Assembly: GCA_024372495.1 (NCBI GenBank)
Contig: CP099977.1
Span: 1,674,001 to 1,738,000 of the forward strand
Reading direction: 5' to 3'
From: Pseudarthrobacter sp. Fe7
Lineage (GTDB): Bacteria > Actinomycetota > Actinomycetes > Actinomycetales > Micrococcaceae
Length of the DNA: 64,000 nucleotides
Shown here: positions 50,154 through 59,641 of the stretch, in pieces
How positions within the stretch are numbered: position 1 is the first letter of the stretch
How the letters are laid out: each line of letters begins with the position of its first letter
Notes under the pieces: generated by a model
Databases searched by the model: none
The model's input: the letters and a program-made list of their open reading frames with translations, nothing else
Told to the model about the DNA's origin: nothing
Translations under genes and position numbers: made by a program

Positions 50154-50900
50154 TCAGGGTGGGCGGCGGCGGATTCCGCTGGACGCGCGCGTCCCATGGG
50201 ACGTCCGACGGCGGGAGGTGCGGGTTGCTGGGCAACCTGGTAGGACGGCTTCCGCAAGCGCCGGGTCCACGTGTAGGTGCGGGCCCCCGGCGGCTGGTTC
50301 GCCAGCGGATCGAAACGCAGGGGGATGTCAGCCGGACCGGCACCGGCGTTCAGCCGGAGTTCGCCGCATTCCCGCCAGCGGCCGCTGGGGGTGGCCCAGT
50401 ACAGCCCGAGAACCTGCTCCCCGGGGGCCAGGGAATCCGGCGATGAGCCCCGCGTCCGCAGTCCCAGCAGCACAGGGCCGCGGCGGCCGCGGTAGGGCAT
50501 GAGCGTGGTCAGGGTGGCTCCTGCCACATCCAGCCGCGGCATCAGCAGGAACCGGCCCGGCAGTCCCCATCCGGTGGAGGCGAACAGGACATCCGCCGGT
50601 CCGCCGCCATCCGCGGGCGTAATCCGGAGGGCCAGGCCAAGGATGTCCGGGAGGGTTTGCGGCAGCCCCACGGACCGCGAGAAGCGGCCCACCACCTGGT
50701 CAGTTCCGGGGGAGTCGAGCCAGTCGATCCCGCTTGGTCCTGCCGGGTTGCCGGTCCGGGTGAGCTCCCCGGCCAGGCCCAGTCCATGCGGATGGATGGG
50801 CCGGTCCGGCCGGGCGAGTTTCAGGAGCCGGAAGAGGGCAGCGAGGACCTGGCCGGCACTTCCGGTGATGGTGGAAACGGGGCGCAGGCTGCTGGGTCAT
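50154..50900 (-). CDS. Conserved actinobacterial protein of unknown function (catalase-like or 'phosphodiesterase' in some annotations)
   Basis: ATG 50900 follows GGAAGGAAG. An insertion at 50886-50890 (AGGCT for AGCT) breaks the frame five codons in; repair gives TQQLRPVSTITGSAGQVLAALFRLLKLAR, then HPHGLGLAGELTRTG, WLDSPGTD and PDILGLALRI. I recall relatives of about 240 residues in actinomycetes, with no proven function. The C-terminal end is uncertain: the raw frame runs without stop into the SRPBCC gene, whereas one more indel would end it at 50154, just before that gene's ribosome site. Confidence 0.5.
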
Positions 50901-50929
50901 ACTTCCTTCCTACCCATAAACCTGCAGGA

Positions 50930-51757
50930 CTACATGCGGCCGAACCGGGCCCGGATCAGCGCAAAGATCCCATAGGCGATGAAGCCGGCGCCAATCGCCA
51001 CCAGGAGGGTAGGTCCGAACGGATGATTCTGCAGGGCTTTGAGGCTGCCATCCAGCCCGGTTGACTCCTCGGGCGTGTGCTTGGCGGCGGCAATGATGAA
51101 CAGCAGGCCGGTGAGGTCCAGCGCTATTCCTTTGGCCACGTGGCCGGTGACGCCCAGGCTGTCGATGAGCTTGCCGCGGCGGGTGCCCTCAAAGTGGAAC
51201 AGTTCCTCCTTGAATCCTCGCCGGAACCCTTTGACCATGAAGTAGATGCCGATCCCAAGGATGGTCAGGCCCAGCGCGACGAGGACCCACAACCCCAGCG
51301 GGGTGGCCATGAGGGCCGCGCTGAAGTCCCTGGTGTTGTCGCCCGAATCGCTGCGCTGGCCCACTGCGAACCCCGCGAAGCTGACGCCGACGCTGCCGTA
51401 CGCGATGGCCAGGAATCCCGAGGACACGAGCTTGCCCAGCCGTTCCTTGCGCGGGAGGCTCCGGGCCCGCAGCGTCGCCTCGCTGGCCTGCCACGCAGCC
51501 AGGCCCAGGCAGGCCGCCACGCAGGCCCACATGAGAATTGGTCCCCATGGGTTATCCGCCAGTTGGGCGATGGCGCCGGTGGGTTCGGCGTTGCCGGGGT
51601 GGCCGAAGGCGATGGCGATGGCCGTGGCCCCGACGATGACGTGGAGCAGCGCCATGACGGCAAACCCGGTGCGGGCCAGGACGTCCAGTGCCTTGTTGTT
51701 TGACGCCTCCTCGACAACGTCCGCTGCCTGGCTGAGGGTGGATTCGCCGTCGGACAT
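50930..51757 (-). CDS. DUF1206 membrane protein
   Basis: A 275-residue membrane protein with six helices in three similar pairs, the DUF1206 pattern. Pair starts can be seen at LDVLARTGFAVMALLHVIVG, LGKLVSSGFLAIAYGSVGVS and IDSLGVTGHVAKGIALDLTG, each with an Arg/Lys then Gly-rich first helix. It is intact. The small gene 51760-52051 lies directly upstream with two bases between. Function unknown; the family is common in actinobacteria and often near stress genes. Confidence 0.8.
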   Translation of the reverse strand: MSDGESTLSQAADVVEEASNNKALDVLARTGFAVMALLHVIVGATAIAIAFGHPGNAEPTGAIAQLADNPWGPILMWACVAACLGLAAWQASEATLRARSLPRKERLGKLVSSGFLAIAYGSVGVSFAGFAVGQRSDSGDNTRDFSAALMATPLGLWVLVALGLTILGIGIYFMVKGFRRGFKEELFHFEGTRRGKLIDSLGVTGHVAKGIALDLTGLLFIIAAAKHTPEESTGLDGSLKALQNHPFGPTLLVAIGAGFIAYGIFALIRARFGRM

Positions 51758-51759
51758 GG

Positions 51760-52051
51760 TCAGCCGTTCATCGGCCCTTCGGCCCGCAGCTTCTCCGCGC
51801 CGGGTCCCTCCACGTGCACGGTGCAGCGGACCACGAGTTGTCCGGGTGCATTGTCCAGGCTCCACCAGGGAATCGTCCGCGCTGAGGACGGTAAACATCT
51901 CCGAACCCGCTACAACGTCAACGCCCTTGGCCTTTGCCGTTTCCTGCGCGTTATGCAGTGCCTCGCGCTGCAGTCCGTCCACGTAGCCGCCGTCACTTTC
52001 ACGGGCGGGGTCCCCGAAGGCCCAGCCGAACAGTGTCCCTGTGTTTCCCAT
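51760..52051 (-). CDS. Small soluble protein of unknown function
   Basis: About 96 residues after repair of the insertion at 51857-51861 (AGGCT for AGCT). It reads MGNTGTLFGWAFGDPARE at the start, has an Ala/Lys helix REALHNAQETAKAKGVDVV and ends VVRCTVHVEGPGAEKLRAEG. I do not recognise it. It is cotranscribed with the DUF1206 gene and starts 50 bp from the palindrome at 52104-52117. The repaired frame and clean stop support it as a real gene. Confidence 0.5.
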
Positions 52052-52103
52052 GGCGACGATATTACGCGGTTGCCCCTGTCCGGGGCGGGCTTTCGTAATA
52101 TTA

Positions 52104-52117
52104 GTAAGTGTGCTTAC
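52104..52117. promoter_or_regulatory. Palindrome GTAAG-N4-CTTAC, site 3
   Basis: GTAAGTGTGCTTAC lies in the divergent gap between the 51760-52051 gene and the 52211 gene. On the minus strand it is followed by TAATATTAC, similar to TAGTAATT after site 2 and TACTATGT after site 1. Confidence 0.5.
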
Positions 52118-52210
52118 CATGGGCGCACCATACCTCGATGGAACAAGGCAAGTGAAGTCTGCGGCCCCGCCGCAACCGGAAACCAGTCCACAACGTTAGG
52201 AATGCACATC

Positions 52211-52750
52211 ATGGCAGGAAATCTCATTGCCCGTTCAGTTCACGACCTGACGGCGGCAGCATGGTTTGGTGGCTCCCTGATGGGCGCCATCGGGCTCAAC
52301 GGCGCAGCGGCGCAGGCCAAGGATCCGGCCGAGCGCACCCGGCTTTCCAGCGCGGGCTGGATGAAGTGGGCCCCGGTCCAGACTGCAGCCTTCGCCTCCC
52401 ACCTGGTGGCCGACCTCGCCATCGCCTGGGAGAACAAGGGACGGATCGCAAAGCAGGAGGGCGTGGGCCGGGACACCGTCATCAAGACGGCCGTGACGGT
52501 AGCGGGGGCCGCGGTGACGCTGTACTCGGGCATCCTGGGCAAGAAGGTGGAGAAGCTGGCCGGTGAAGGCGCCGAAGGTGCAACCGAGCCGCACGGTGCT
52601 GCGTCTGACGAGCTGAAGTCAGCCCAGCAGCAGCTCAAGCTCCTGCAGTGGGCCATCCCCGGCTTCGCGGCCCTGGTGATCGTCCTTGGCGCCAAGCACG
52701 GCGAGATGCAGCGCCCCAAGAACGTGTTTGCGGGCCTGCGCCGCGACTAG
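52211..52750 (+). CDS. Membrane-associated protein of unknown function
   Basis: A 179-residue protein that begins MAGNLIARSVHDLTAAAWFGGSLMG, with further hydrophobic stretches near residues 50-65, 90-105 and 145-165, so three or four weak membrane segments. The ATG at 52211 has TTAGGA nine bases before; ATG 52202 is an alternative but lies too close to that site. I do not recognise a family with certainty; similar proteins occur in Arthrobacter. Its gene is divergent from the DUF1206 operon and may share its palindrome. Confidence 0.6.
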   Translation: MAGNLIARSVHDLTAAAWFGGSLMGAIGLNGAAAQAKDPAERTRLSSAGWMKWAPVQTAAFASHLVADLAIAWENKGRIAKQEGVGRDTVIKTAVTVAGAAVTLYSGILGKKVEKLAGEGAEGATEPHGAASDELKSAQQQLKLLQWAIPGFAALVIVLGAKHGEMQRPKNVFAGLRRD

Positions 52751-52779
52751 GCGGAAAGAAACACAAGAGCGGACGACGG

Positions 52780-52805
52780 CGGCCCGGCACCCACGTGCCG
52801 GGCCG
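52780..52805. terminator. Terminator between convergent genes
   Basis: CGGCCCGGCAC / GTGCCGGGCCG with a CCAC loop, between the 52211 gene and the GntR gene. Confidence 0.75.
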
Positions 52806-52830
52806 TTGCCATGCCCGGCGTCGATGGGGC

Positions 52831-53511
52831 CTACACTGCCAGCCACTCCGCGCATGAGTTCAGGTTCCGGTTCACCGTGGCCACCGCGGCATCCTGGTCG
52901 CGCCGTTCGATGGCATCCAGCAGCGTCTCATGGCCGTCCCGGGGGAGGCCGTTGAAGCCTGGCCGGCCCTGCTGCGTGAGCAGGTCCTGGTGGAACACGG
53001 CGCCGAAGCTGGCGTAGAGCTCGTGCAGCAGCGGGTTCCCGGATGCCCTGGCCACGCCCTCGTGGAAATTCCAGTCGGCGTCCGCCCAGGCCACGACGTC
53101 GCCGTTGTTCCAGGCCTGGTCCCGGGTGGCGAGGAGGGTACGCAGGGAGGCGACGTCGTCGTCCGTTGCATTGCGGGCCGCCAGCCGTGCGGCCTGGGTG
53201 TCAAGGCCCAGCCGGACCTCCAGGATGTGCTGCTCGGTGTGGTCCTGGTACATGCGGCGCGCGGCGCCGGACAGCTCGCTGGTGGCGCGCACATAGGTGC
53301 CGTCCCCGCGCCGCACTTCCAGCATCCCGCCGTGGGCGAGGGCCTTGACTGCTTCGCGGAGGGTGCCGCGGGAAACGCCCAGCCCGGCCATGAGCTCGGG
53401 TTCGGAGGGAATGCGCTGGTTCAGCGGCCACTCGCCGGAGTGGACCATGTCCCGCAGCTTGGCCGTGACTTCGGCGGCCAGGGGCGGCCGGACGGAAGGG
53501 CTCAGGGACAT
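52831..53511 (-). CDS. FadR/GntR-family transcriptional regulator
   Basis: A 226-residue repressor-type regulator. The GntR winged helix is seen as IPSEPELMAGLGVSRGTLREAVKAL, near residues 35-60, with the wing VRRGDGTYV. The all-helical FCD domain follows, with Asp/His metal-binding candidates in DADWNFHEGVARASGN and GLPRDGHETLLDAI. It starts four bases after the stop of the MFS gene and so is cotranscribed with it; control of that transporter is the natural inference. Confidence 0.85.
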   Translation of the reverse strand: MSLSPSVRPPLAAEVTAKLRDMVHSGEWPLNQRIPSEPELMAGLGVSRGTLREAVKALAHGGMLEVRRGDGTYVRATSELSGAARRMYQDHTEQHILEVRLGLDTQAARLAARNATDDDVASLRTLLATRDQAWNNGDVVAWADADWNFHEGVARASGNPLLHELYASFGAVFHQDLLTQQGRPGFNGLPRDGHETLLDAIERRDQDAAVATVNRNLNSCAEWLAV

Positions 53512-53515
53512 GGGG

Positions 53516-54808
53516 CTACTTCCTTCCGGTGGCGATCGGGAGCGAGGCGCCGGCTGGTTTCCCGGACGTTGTCCGGCCGGTGACCAGGTGGGACACCACG
53601 ATCTGGACCAGGGCCAGTACCAGCAACAGGCCCAGCGGCAGGATCCAGCCGCCGGTGGCGCTGTGCAGCAGTCCCATGCCGAACGGGCCCGCCGTAGCCA
53701 GCAGGTAACCCGAGGACTGCGCAACGGTGGACAGGGCAGTGGTTTCGGCGGTGCTGGTGCCGCTGCGGCTGATCATCACCATCACCAGCGGGAAGATGCC
53801 CAGGCCAAAACCGATCAGGACAGCGGGCACCGCCGCCAGGGCCACGGGGAGGACCAGCAGCGACGCGATCCCCACAGCCATGGTGATGCTCACCAGGTAG
53901 AACGCGGGGCGCAGCATCCCGGGCCGGGCACCCAACGCAATCAGCACCATGCCTGCGGGGACGGAGACCAACTGCATGAGGCCGAACATCAGCCCGCTGT
54001 CCGAGGCGCTCAGGCCCATGGTGGTGAGCATGTACGGAAACCAGCTCAGGAGGGCGTACGCCAGCAGCGCCTGCAGGGTGAAGATCGCCGTAAGGAGCCT
54101 GGCCCTTCCGGGTCCGCAGCAGCGGCCAGGGGGACACGTGGCCGGTTGTGGTCCGGACCGTGTGGCGGTGGGCGTGCAGTGCCACGGGCAGGAAGCCGAC
54201 GAAGGCGGCCACGGCTGCGATGCCCACGGCGCCGAGCGCGGCGGACGGGGAGCCGAGGGCCTGTGCCAGCGGGACCACCGCGACCGACGTCAGGGTACCG
54301 CCGGTGGTCATGGTCACGGTGTAGACGGCGGTCATCAGCGACGTCCGGGACGCAAAGTGTTCCCGGATGAAGGACGGCATGGCCACGTTGCAGACGGCCA
54401 GCCCGGACATGCCCACCACGCTGCCGGCCACCAGCATCCCGGTGGCGGGGATTCCACGCAGCAGCAGTCCGCCGGCCAGCAGCGCCAGTGACAGCAGGAT
54501 GGCCTTCTCCACGCCGAGCTTGCCGGTCAGCCAGGATGTGGCGGCGCCGGCCAGGGCGAAACACAGGGTGGGTATCGAGGGAATGATGGACGCCACCAGT
54601 GCCCCATAGCCCAGCACCGCCTGCAGGTCATGCAGCAGCGCGGACGCGCCGGTGATGCCGGCCCGCAGGTTCAGCCCGATCAGCACCAGCGCAATGACGC
54701 CGAAGGCGACGGCAGAGCGCGGCCCCGCTGCGGCAGTGCCGGTGGGCGGGATGGCGGCTGCCGCCGTTGGTACGGGAGCGGGGGCGGGAGCGGGGGAGTG
54801 GCGGCCAT
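53516..54808 (-). CDS. MFS transporter, CynX/NimT family
   Basis: Permease of about 430 residues and twelve helices, with LNLRAGITGASALLHDLQAVLG near the start, typical of the CynX (cyanate/2-nitroimidazole) family. The frame breaks at 54096-54100 (AGCCT on the plus strand for AGCT) and once more within the first 15 codons, in C runs near 54790; with both repaired the length is a multiple of three. ATG 54808 has GGAAGG just before. The regulator downstream is its likely controller; substrate unknown. Confidence 0.78.
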
Positions 54809-54914
54809 ACCTTCCACCGTAAAGGTTAGACGTTTGATGTTTCCAACTTTTGTGGCCAACCTCTCCGTGGCGCCCTGGCTGGAATAGACTGCCAACTGAC
54901 TGTCGGAGGGCCTG

Positions 54915-56550
54915 GTGCTGACCAGGCGGTGCGGAAGGACGGCTGTGGAGGCTTCCCGGGGACTCGAGATCGAGAAGAAGTACGACGTCGGTGCGGGCGC
55001 CGTGGTGCCGGCCCTGGAACGGGCCGCAGGGGTGGCCAGGACGGGCCAGCCGCACACGGACCTGCTGGAGGCGGTGTACTTCGACACCGCCAGCCATGCC
55101 CTGGCCAAACGCCGCATCACGCTTCGCCGCCGCACCGGCGGGAAGGACGCCGGCTGGCACCTGAAGCTGCCGCCCCGCGCGGCTGCGGCAGCGGGGGACG
55201 GCCCGCAGCAGCGGACGGAACTGCACGCACCCCTCGGCCGGCCCGACGTCGTCCCCGACGCCCTCCTCACCCACCTTTACGCCTATCTCCGCGGCGCCGT
55301 CCCCGCGCCGGTGGTGCGCCTGGACACCCGGCGGACCACCTACCCCTGTACGGGGACGACGGCGTCCACCTCGCCGACCTCGCCGATGACCGGGTCACGG
55401 CCGAACGGCTGGCGGACGGGGACAAGGCCACGCGGCAGGAATGGCGCGAATGGGAGCTGGAACTGATCCACGGGGAGCCGGACCTGTTCGGCCCTGTGGA
55501 GGAAGTGCTCGCCGCTGCCGGAGCCCGGCCTGCAGGGCACGCCTCCAAACTGGCGCGGGCCCTGGGCACCGACCAAAAAGCCGGCACGGCCGCCGGCCAG
55601 CGCGACTCCGACGGCGAGCCTGCCGCCGACGCCGCACCCTCAAACACCCCGGCCCTGCTGGCCGGGAAGCGGGCCCCGGCAGCCGCCGTCGTCACCGTGT
55701 ACGTGGCCGCGCAGATCGACCAGATCCTTGCCGGCGACGCGGCGGTGCGGGAGGAGGAACCCGAGGCCGTGCACAACATGCGTTCAGCCACGCGCCGCAT
55801 CCGTTCAGTCCTGGCGGCCTACGGCAAGCTCTACCGGGCATCGCCGGTGCGCAAACTGCGGGACGAGCTCAAATGGCTGGGCGAGGCTCCTCGGTGGGCC
55901 CCGCGACGCCGAGGTCCTGCGGGCCCAGGCTCCGTGACCAGCTGGCCGGCCTGCAGCCCGGGGAGGGGGTGGCCGGTGCCACGGCAACGGTGGAGCAGCG
56001 CACGGGCGGCGATTACGACGCCGCGTACCGCCTCCTGCAGGAAGCCCTGGGGTCGGCCCGCTACTTCCGGCTCCTTGACAAGCTCGAGGATTTCCGCGAC
56101 AACCCGCCCGTGCGCGCCGACTCGGTGGCACCGGGCCGGCGGGCGGCCGCGAAGGCAGTGGACAAGGCCGCCAAGCGGCTGCAGGGCTCACGCAAGGCTG
56201 CCAAGCGGGCGCGGCGCGGCAGGGAACAGGAACTTGCCCTCCACCAGGTCCGCAAGGATGCCAAGCGGCTGCGCCACGTGGCTGAATCAGCGACGCTGGT
56301 GCACGGCAAGCGTGCAGGGAAGGTGGCCAAGGCCGCCCGCCGGCAGCAAAAAATCCTGGGACAGTTCCAGGACGCCGTGGTGGCGCGCAACCTGCTCGCC
56401 GCCATCGCCGCGGAGTACAGCGACCCTGCCACGGCGGATATCTACGGGGAGCTGGTCCACCAACAGGAAGAACGGATGCTGGCGGCCCGGGCCGGGTACC
56501 GGAAGGCATGGAAGAAATCCCGGGACCTGTTGGGCGGCGGCGTCATCTAA
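54915..56550 (+). CDS. CYTH-CHAD domain protein
   Basis: About 544 residues after repair. The CYTH domain begins LEIEKKYDV, the family's EXEXK-like metal/triphosphate motif, with YFDTASHALAKRRITLRRR and EWELELIHG. The CHAD domain follows from about residue 235, with VHNMRSATRRIRSVL and LHQVRKDAKRLRHVAE, the conserved His/Arg/Lys helices thought to bind polyphosphate. Frame breaks: a missing C near 55345 and insertions at 55884-55888 and 55927-55931. Start GTG 54915; GTG 54945 is possible. A role in polyphosphate or triphosphate metabolism is inferred from the family. Confidence 0.85.
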
Positions 56551-56575
56551 GGCTTCGCTGAGGGCCTGGCCAGGC

Positions 56576-58013
56576 CTACTTGCCCTGCCGTGCAGACAAC
56601 CGGGCCACCGCCAGGGCCAGCCAGAGCCTGCACCCGGTCCGCCGTGACTGCGGGGTCGTAACCTGTCAGTTCGGTGATCTGCGCCAGCCGGTACCGGACC
56701 GTGTTGCGGTGCAGCGTGAGTTCCTCCGCCACCGCAGCCACGGAGCCGTTGTTGTTCAGGTAGCTCTCCAGTGTGGCCATCAACTCCGAGCCGTGCGCGG
56801 CATCGAAGGACCGCAGGGGATTCAGCGACTCATGCGCCATATCCGCCAGGGGCACATCCTCGCTGGCCAGCAGCAGCGAGGTCAGGCTCAGCCGCTCCGG
56901 CTCATTGACCGGCAGGCCGTGGCTGGCGGCATCACGGGCCTCGAAGTAACTCCAGCGGAGGCCGTTCGGCTTGGTGTACGCCCCGCCGATGCCGATTGTG
57001 GCATGGATCCCTGCCTCGGCCAGGTGGTCGCTCAGCTTCCGTGCCAGCGTTGGCGCCGTCCCGCCGTCGTCATTGATCACCAACACGAGGTCCTTGCCCA
57101 CGACGGCGGCAACGGCCTTCGCCAGGTCCTGCGGCACCGAGGTGCTCCCCAGCGCCTTGCCATGGGCAGCCGAAACCGCCAGCAGCACCACGTTCTTGCG
57201 GGTGCTGTTCACGCCCACGCCGGCCAGGCGGCGCTGGGCCTCGCTGGTCTCCAGCGCCCCGTGGATCACGTCCTCCAGCACCTGGCCGCAGAGCGCCCGC
57301 TGGGCCTGCCGCTGCTTGACCATGTTGTTCAGCTCCACGCTGATCAGGTTCTGCGCGTAACCAATAATGCCGGTGTCCTCGAACGGCTGGCGCACCCACA
57401 GCGTGCAGGCATCCCGCCGGCCGGTGGGAACGGGGTAGCTGGACCAGGTGTCCGCCGACGGGGCGGCGGTGCTGCTGTTGTACAGCTGCGCGGTGAACTG
57501 GGTGAGCGCCACCTCCGTGCGCAGCATGCCGCCCAGGTTCTTCAACAGCTCCGCCAGCCCGCCGCCGGTCAGCAGCGCCCTGGCCAGCACCTGGTGCCCG
57601 GCGATCAGCCGCTCCAGCTTGGCGTAGTGGTCCGCCGACTGCGCATCCGCCACCAGCTTGGTGATGGCGATGAACGGGGTCTCGTACGGCACCTCCACCA
57701 CCGGCAGGCCCCACCGGTTCGCCTCCGCCAGGAGCGCCGGCGGCACCGTCTCATGGGACAACCCCACACCGAAGCCAATGCCCACCGCGCCCGCACGCTG
57801 CACCTGCCGGACGAACCGGCGCTGCTCGGGGGCGGAACGCAGCCGCAGGCCGGTTGTGAGCACCAGCTCACCGCCGTTGAGGAACCGCTGCGGATCCTCC
57901 AGTTCCGTGACGGCGACCCAGTTGATGTCCTGGTTCCAGGTAGTCTCCGCCACGCCGGCCTTGGCCAGCTTCAGGGAGGACACGCCCACCAGGGCAGCAA
58001 GGGAAATGGCCAT
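56576..58013 (-). CDS. PucR-family transcriptional regulator
   Basis: About 478 residues. The N-terminal PucR domain includes VTELEDPQRFLNGGELVLTTGLRL; a GGDEF-like middle follows, and the C-terminal HTH reads YLNNNGSVAAVAEELTLHRNTVRYRLAQI. An insertion at 56625-56629 alters the last 20 codons; repair gives DRVQLWLALAVARLSARQGK and a stop at 56576 instead of 56547. It is divergent from the aldehyde dehydrogenase/gabT operon, so activation of that operon by GABA or putrescine products is likely, as for GabR-like PucR proteins in other actinobacteria. Confidence 0.85.
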
Positions 58014-58181
58014 GAAGCAAGGATAAACGTGAGCTGGGCAACCGCACTAAACCCCTCTGGCAAGGGTGTGCAGGTGGCTATTCACCCCTGTTGGGCGCTG
58101 GCATAGGCTCAAGGCAGTTCCATCCATCCGTCCCGGGTTCCGTCCGGCCGCCGATGGCCCTTACGAAAGAGGTTGCACACC

Positions 58182-59612
58182 GTGGTCCAAACCTTGCAGA
58201 ACTTCATCAACGGGAAGTTTGCCACCCCTGCCGGCACAGTCCTGCTGGACGTGGTCAACCCCACCAACGGAGAAGTGGTGGCGCTGGCCCCCGTCTCGGT
58301 GCAGGCCGATGTGGACGCAGCCATGGCGGCCGCCAAGGACGCCTTCAGGACCTGGAAACACATCACCCCCGGCCAGCGCCAGCTGATGCTGCTCAAGCTC
58401 GCGGACGCCATCGAGGCCAACAGCGACGAAATCGTCGAAGCCCAGCACCGCAACACCGGCCAGGTCCGCTCCCTCATCGCCTCCGAGGAAGTGGCCGCCG
58501 GCGCCGACCAGCTGCGCTTCTTCGCCGGGGCCGCCCGCATCCTGGAAGGCAAGTCCGCGGGCGAATACTTCGAGGGCCACACCTCCTACGTCCGCCGCGA
58601 ACCCATCGGCGTGGTGGCCCAGGTGGCGCCCTGGAACTACCCCTTCCTGATGGCCATCTGGAAGATCGGGCCCGCGCTCGCAGCCGGCAACACCGTGGTG
58701 CTCAAGCCCTCCGACACCACTCCCGAATCCGCCCTGGTCCTGGCCAGGCTGGCCGGCGGAATCCTTCCCGCCGGCGTCCTGAACGTGGTGCTGGGCACCG
58801 GCGAAACGGGCGCCCTGATGGTGGAGCACAAGGTCCCCGGACTGGTATCCATCACGGGTTCGGTCCGCGCCGGAATCGCTGTGGCTTCCGGTGCCGCCAA
58901 GGGCCTCAAACGCGCCCACCTGGAGCTCGGCGGCAAGGCACCCGCAATCGTGTTCAAAGACGCCGACATCAAGAAGAGCGCCGCGGCCATCGCTGAGTTC
59001 GCGTTCTTCAACGCCGGCCAGGACTGCACTGCCATTGCCCGCGTGCTGGTGGAGGACGCCGCCTACGATGACCTGCTGGCCGCCTTGGTGGAGCACACCA
59101 GGACTTTGCACACCGGTTCGCAGAACGACGAAGACAACTACTTCGGGCCGCTGAACAACGTCAACCACTTCAACACGGTCAAGTCCCTCGTTGAGTCCCT
59201 GCCGGAGAACTGCCGGATTGAAACCGGCGGCCACCAGGCAGGAGACAAGGGCTTCTTCTTCGAGCCAACAATCGTCACCGGCGCCCGGCAGAGCGATGAC
59301 ATCGTGCAGAAGGAAGCCTTCGGTCCCGTCATCACCGTCCAGAAGTTCAGCACCGAAGAAGAAGCAGTGGAACTGGCCAACGACGTCGACTACGCGCTGG
59401 CCTCAAGCGTCTGGACGTCCAACCACGGCACCGCCATGCGCCTGAGCCGCGACCTGGACTTCGGCGCCGTCTGGATCAACACCCACATCCTGCTCACCGC
59501 CGAAATGCCGCACGGCGGTTTCAAGCAGTCCGGCTACGGCAAGGACCTCTCCATGTACGGCGTGGAGGACTACACGCGCATCAAGCACGTGATGTCCGCC
59601 CTCGACTCCTAA
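58182..59612 (+). CDS. Aldehyde dehydrogenase, gamma-aminobutyraldehyde/succinic semialdehyde type
   Basis: NAD(P)-dependent aldehyde dehydrogenase of 476 residues, intact. It has APWNYPFLMAIWKIGPALAAGNTVVLKPS, near residues 145-175, the general base Glu in LELGGKAPAIVF and the nucleophile Cys in FNAGQDCTAIARV. The GTG at 58182 is chosen for AAAGAGG eight bases before; TTG 58173 is less likely. The sequence around the active site resembles aminobutyraldehyde dehydrogenase (PatD). Together with gabT it would take 4-aminobutanal to GABA and on to succinic semialdehyde. Confidence 0.85.
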   Translation: MVQTLQNFINGKFATPAGTVLLDVVNPTNGEVVALAPVSVQADVDAAMAAAKDAFRTWKHITPGQRQLMLLKLADAIEANSDEIVEAQHRNTGQVRSLIASEEVAAGADQLRFFAGAARILEGKSAGEYFEGHTSYVRREPIGVVAQVAPWNYPFLMAIWKIGPALAAGNTVVLKPSDTTPESALVLARLAGGILPAGVLNVVLGTGETGALMVEHKVPGLVSITGSVRAGIAVASGAAKGLKRAHLELGGKAPAIVFKDADIKKSAAAIAEFAFFNAGQDCTAIARVLVEDAAYDDLLAALVEHTRTLHTGSQNDEDNYFGPLNNVNHFNTVKSLVESLPENCRIETGGHQAGDKGFFFEPTIVTGARQSDDIVQKEAFGPVITVQKFSTEEEAVELANDVDYALASSVWTSNHGTAMRLSRDLDFGAVWINTHILLTAEMPHGGFKQSGYGKDLSMYGVEDYTRIKHVMSALDS

Positions 59613-59641
59613 TTCCGCTTCCACCTGTAAGAAAGAACATC

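Noticed and set aside
49685..50695. A single fused protein of 336 residues
   Set aside because: A good ribosome site and ATG at 50125 begin a complete SRPBCC domain, so two genes are more likely, though fusion is not excluded.
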